Source: Marthasterias glacialis
Lineage: Eukaryota > Echinodermata > Asteroidea > Forcipulatida > Asteriidae
Reading direction: 5' to 3'
DNA length: 64,000 nucleotides
Assembly (NCBI GenBank): GCA_911728455.2
Contig: OU452231.1
Coordinates: forward strand, 11,997,838 to 12,061,837
A program made the position numbers and the translations under genes. Below, piece by piece: positions 57,401 to 60,400 of this stretch. Numbering within the stretch: position 1 is the stretch's first letter; every line of letters starts with the position of its first letter. A model generated the notes under the pieces. That model did not search any database, had not been told where the DNA came from, and saw only the letters and a list, made by a program, of their open reading frames with translations.

Positions 57401-60400
57401 AGGGCGACACTGTCCAATTTAAGGATGATACAAGTACATAAAACAATCACGTATTACAAAATAGATGAGTCTTAAGCAGTTTCTTGAACTTTTCAAGTGT
57501 CCGTGCTTGGCGAAGATGTGATGTTCCACACAAGAGGAGGAGCAGCTGAAAAGGCACGCGAACCAGCTCTAGAGACGGTGCGATAGAGTTCTCAGAGGAA
57601 GACCGCAGTGAGATATTGCTGACGAGGTGTTAGTTTTCTGTTCATTATGGTTAATACTGACGCTGCATTGCTGCAACGCTGCATCTGCCGTTCGTTACCT
57701 TAACATTGCCGTTAAAAAACGTTAAGGCCATTGCTACAGCAAGGACACTTAAGAGTGAAATGTTCCGTTTGTTATTAGTCGAAAAAAAATGAATTTTCAA
57801 GAATGATTGATAAACGCAAAACAAAAAAAAGCAAAATAGTATTAAAATGAAGCAAGAAAGACATTCACCATTTGAAATTCTCTTTTGATTGGACGAGAGA
57901 TGCACAGCGTATACTGCCGACTGTCGTTAACGTACACTGGTTCAAAACGTCAAGGTTCTCACGTGTATGTGCCTGTTCAGGCGCTGTGCATTTTGATAGG
58001 CCTACAACTAATTAACTAAAACATGTATCTTATTGTAAAAGGGCCAATCTGTATGTTGTAAAAAGTAAGAACTTTGATATTATGTAAAGGCTATACAGGG
58101 AGGGACGTTTATGCCTACGTTAAAATTGCAGTTGCAGTAAGACTCCACTGGTACCCCGTCTACGATGACGTATATACTGTAGGCGCCCTCTTCACCCACA
58201 GACCTACATTAAAGAAATTAAGCAAACAAAATAAATTAGTAATAGTAATAAAAGGTGAAATTCAATGTTAAATGCCACATTGGGGTCCGGGGCCCTCAAC
58301 AGCACCCTTTGTCCTAAAAAAAACATTGTAGTATAATGTCGAAAGTTTATTTCTCATTGCAAGTGGGCGGGATGATATCTGGATTTGTTTTTCGGAAGGA
58401 AAAATAGCGGGCGTGCGCCCTCACGCCCCCCCCGGATCCTCCCCTGAAAACCCAGAACACTTATCGTGAAAGAGTAAGGGATACCCCGGTGTCTGGATCA
58501 GATGGCAAGCACCTTTATCTACAGGTTTCCTCAGGCTTCCGACCTACAGTGATTAAGTTCTCTTTTGGGACATCCTTGGTTTTAGTAGCAGACATTAATA
58601 ATAATAATATAAAAGAATAAAAATAACTCACGATTTGCATGAAAGTACAAAAATTACAGATGTAAAACAAGTTGCTAGTGTACACGTCTTATAGGCCGTG
58701 TCCGAATTGGTGGGTACGGCTACGGCTGGATCGCTGCGTCATCATGCGTTAAAGTATAGGACGTCCTTAGCAACATAAGCAACAGTCGTAGCCGTAGCTG
58801 TAGTCGCCAATTTCGGATACGGCCTTAGTGAAGGTACCATGAGAGAATGGTTCAAACAGCGTATATCGAGTCGTTAATATGTAATTAAGGTAGACGTTAC
58901 CTCGTGTCGCACACTATCTTTTCCTTGTTGCTGTAGTAAGGTAAAACATCGCACTCGATGGTGGTGAACTCGGTCCTCAGGAACACCAAGTTGCCTTTGT
59001 CTTCGTTGCCAGCTCCAAAACTAAAGGGATCCGGAGAAAATCCTGAGGGCCGAAAAAATAAACTGCTAATCATAAAAATAAAAACAAAAACAACAAAAAA
59101 AACAACAACAAATAAACAAATAAACCAACAAACAAACAAACAAATAACAAATCTCAATTAATAAATAAAATACCATTAAGAACCTGTTTACGTAACGAAT
59201 CAAAGAGCAAGGGGGCCTCAGCGCCCAAACACAAAGACCCAAGGAGCTAAATAAGTTGAAGTCTATGGATCTAAAATGATTTTGGAATAACAGTTAATTC
59301 CTCTGTGATTGAAGGGTGGATACCTGTATACAGATAACCTAAATTAATATAAACATTGTCATTATTTAGTATCATTTGAACATACATGTAATTTAAGAAA
59401 ACGATTCTATAAGCTCATTCTGCCATAATGTGTCTGATGAGCAGTGAAGCCAGTGATAACTGTACAATTCGGGTAAACAAGGGAACAAAACACACTAAGT
59501 ATATCATGATCGTTATTTTCTTAGGCACGTTTATGTTATTGATTAATGTGCAAACATGCAGTGCTATTGTGGAATTGGCAACCATGAGTTGACAAAAATT
59601 GTCAAAGAATTGAACATTGTAGACTATGGGTCATTCCACGAGGTTGGGAGACGGGCCATAATTTTCTGAGTGCTGATTATGAAACAAATTTTCATTGTTA
59701 CAGAAAGTTTGTTTCTAAAACAAATGTAATTTGACAATAAAGATATAAGATAAGCTTTTAAATGACACCACTCTTGAAGAAATTCGGAAACAATTTTCAT
59801 ACCCAAATTCTGTAAATGTTACGGTGTCCGGCATAAAAAATGAGGGAATATTGTGACAACAAAATGTGTACTTCAAAAATTAATCATTTTTAAAAGAAAT
59901 AACTAGACTTGAGTTGAGGGTTTACACAAATAATAGTGATAAGATGCAACCTTTGTAAAAAAAAGAGTTAAATGTCAGGTGCTATAATATTTTGCAAAAA
60001 AATGACATTTCAAAATTGGGTTGTGGATGTAACATAATGGTGTCAAACTATGTTACATCCACAACTGGCTTGTGTACACTCCTTGATTTGCAGCAATTTA
60101 GGTCAGATCATGGTCAGATTGACCTAAATATTTCATGATTGGGCTGGTATTTGTAAAATAATCAGATCGGAGATGTATATACAATGTTTTGGCCAAATAT
60201 GATGAAAATCTTATGCCTTGAGGCGCATGGTGTCAAGCGTTACATCCACAACCTGTGGACATGGTCATACCCAAAATGTGTATGAAAACCAGAACCTTGA
60301 ATTTGTAATTGCTCTTAAAACAGAGATTTGGGGGCAACATTTCTAAACATACACACTGTTTAGTTCCATTCATGTCTAGATGAACAATACGCATTGTGAT

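Noticed and set aside
57651-57905. Minus-strand open stretch with a hydrophobic run, considered as a signal peptide or small gene
   Set aside because: It lies inside intron 3, its phase does not fit PKHD1L1, and no motif is recognisable.
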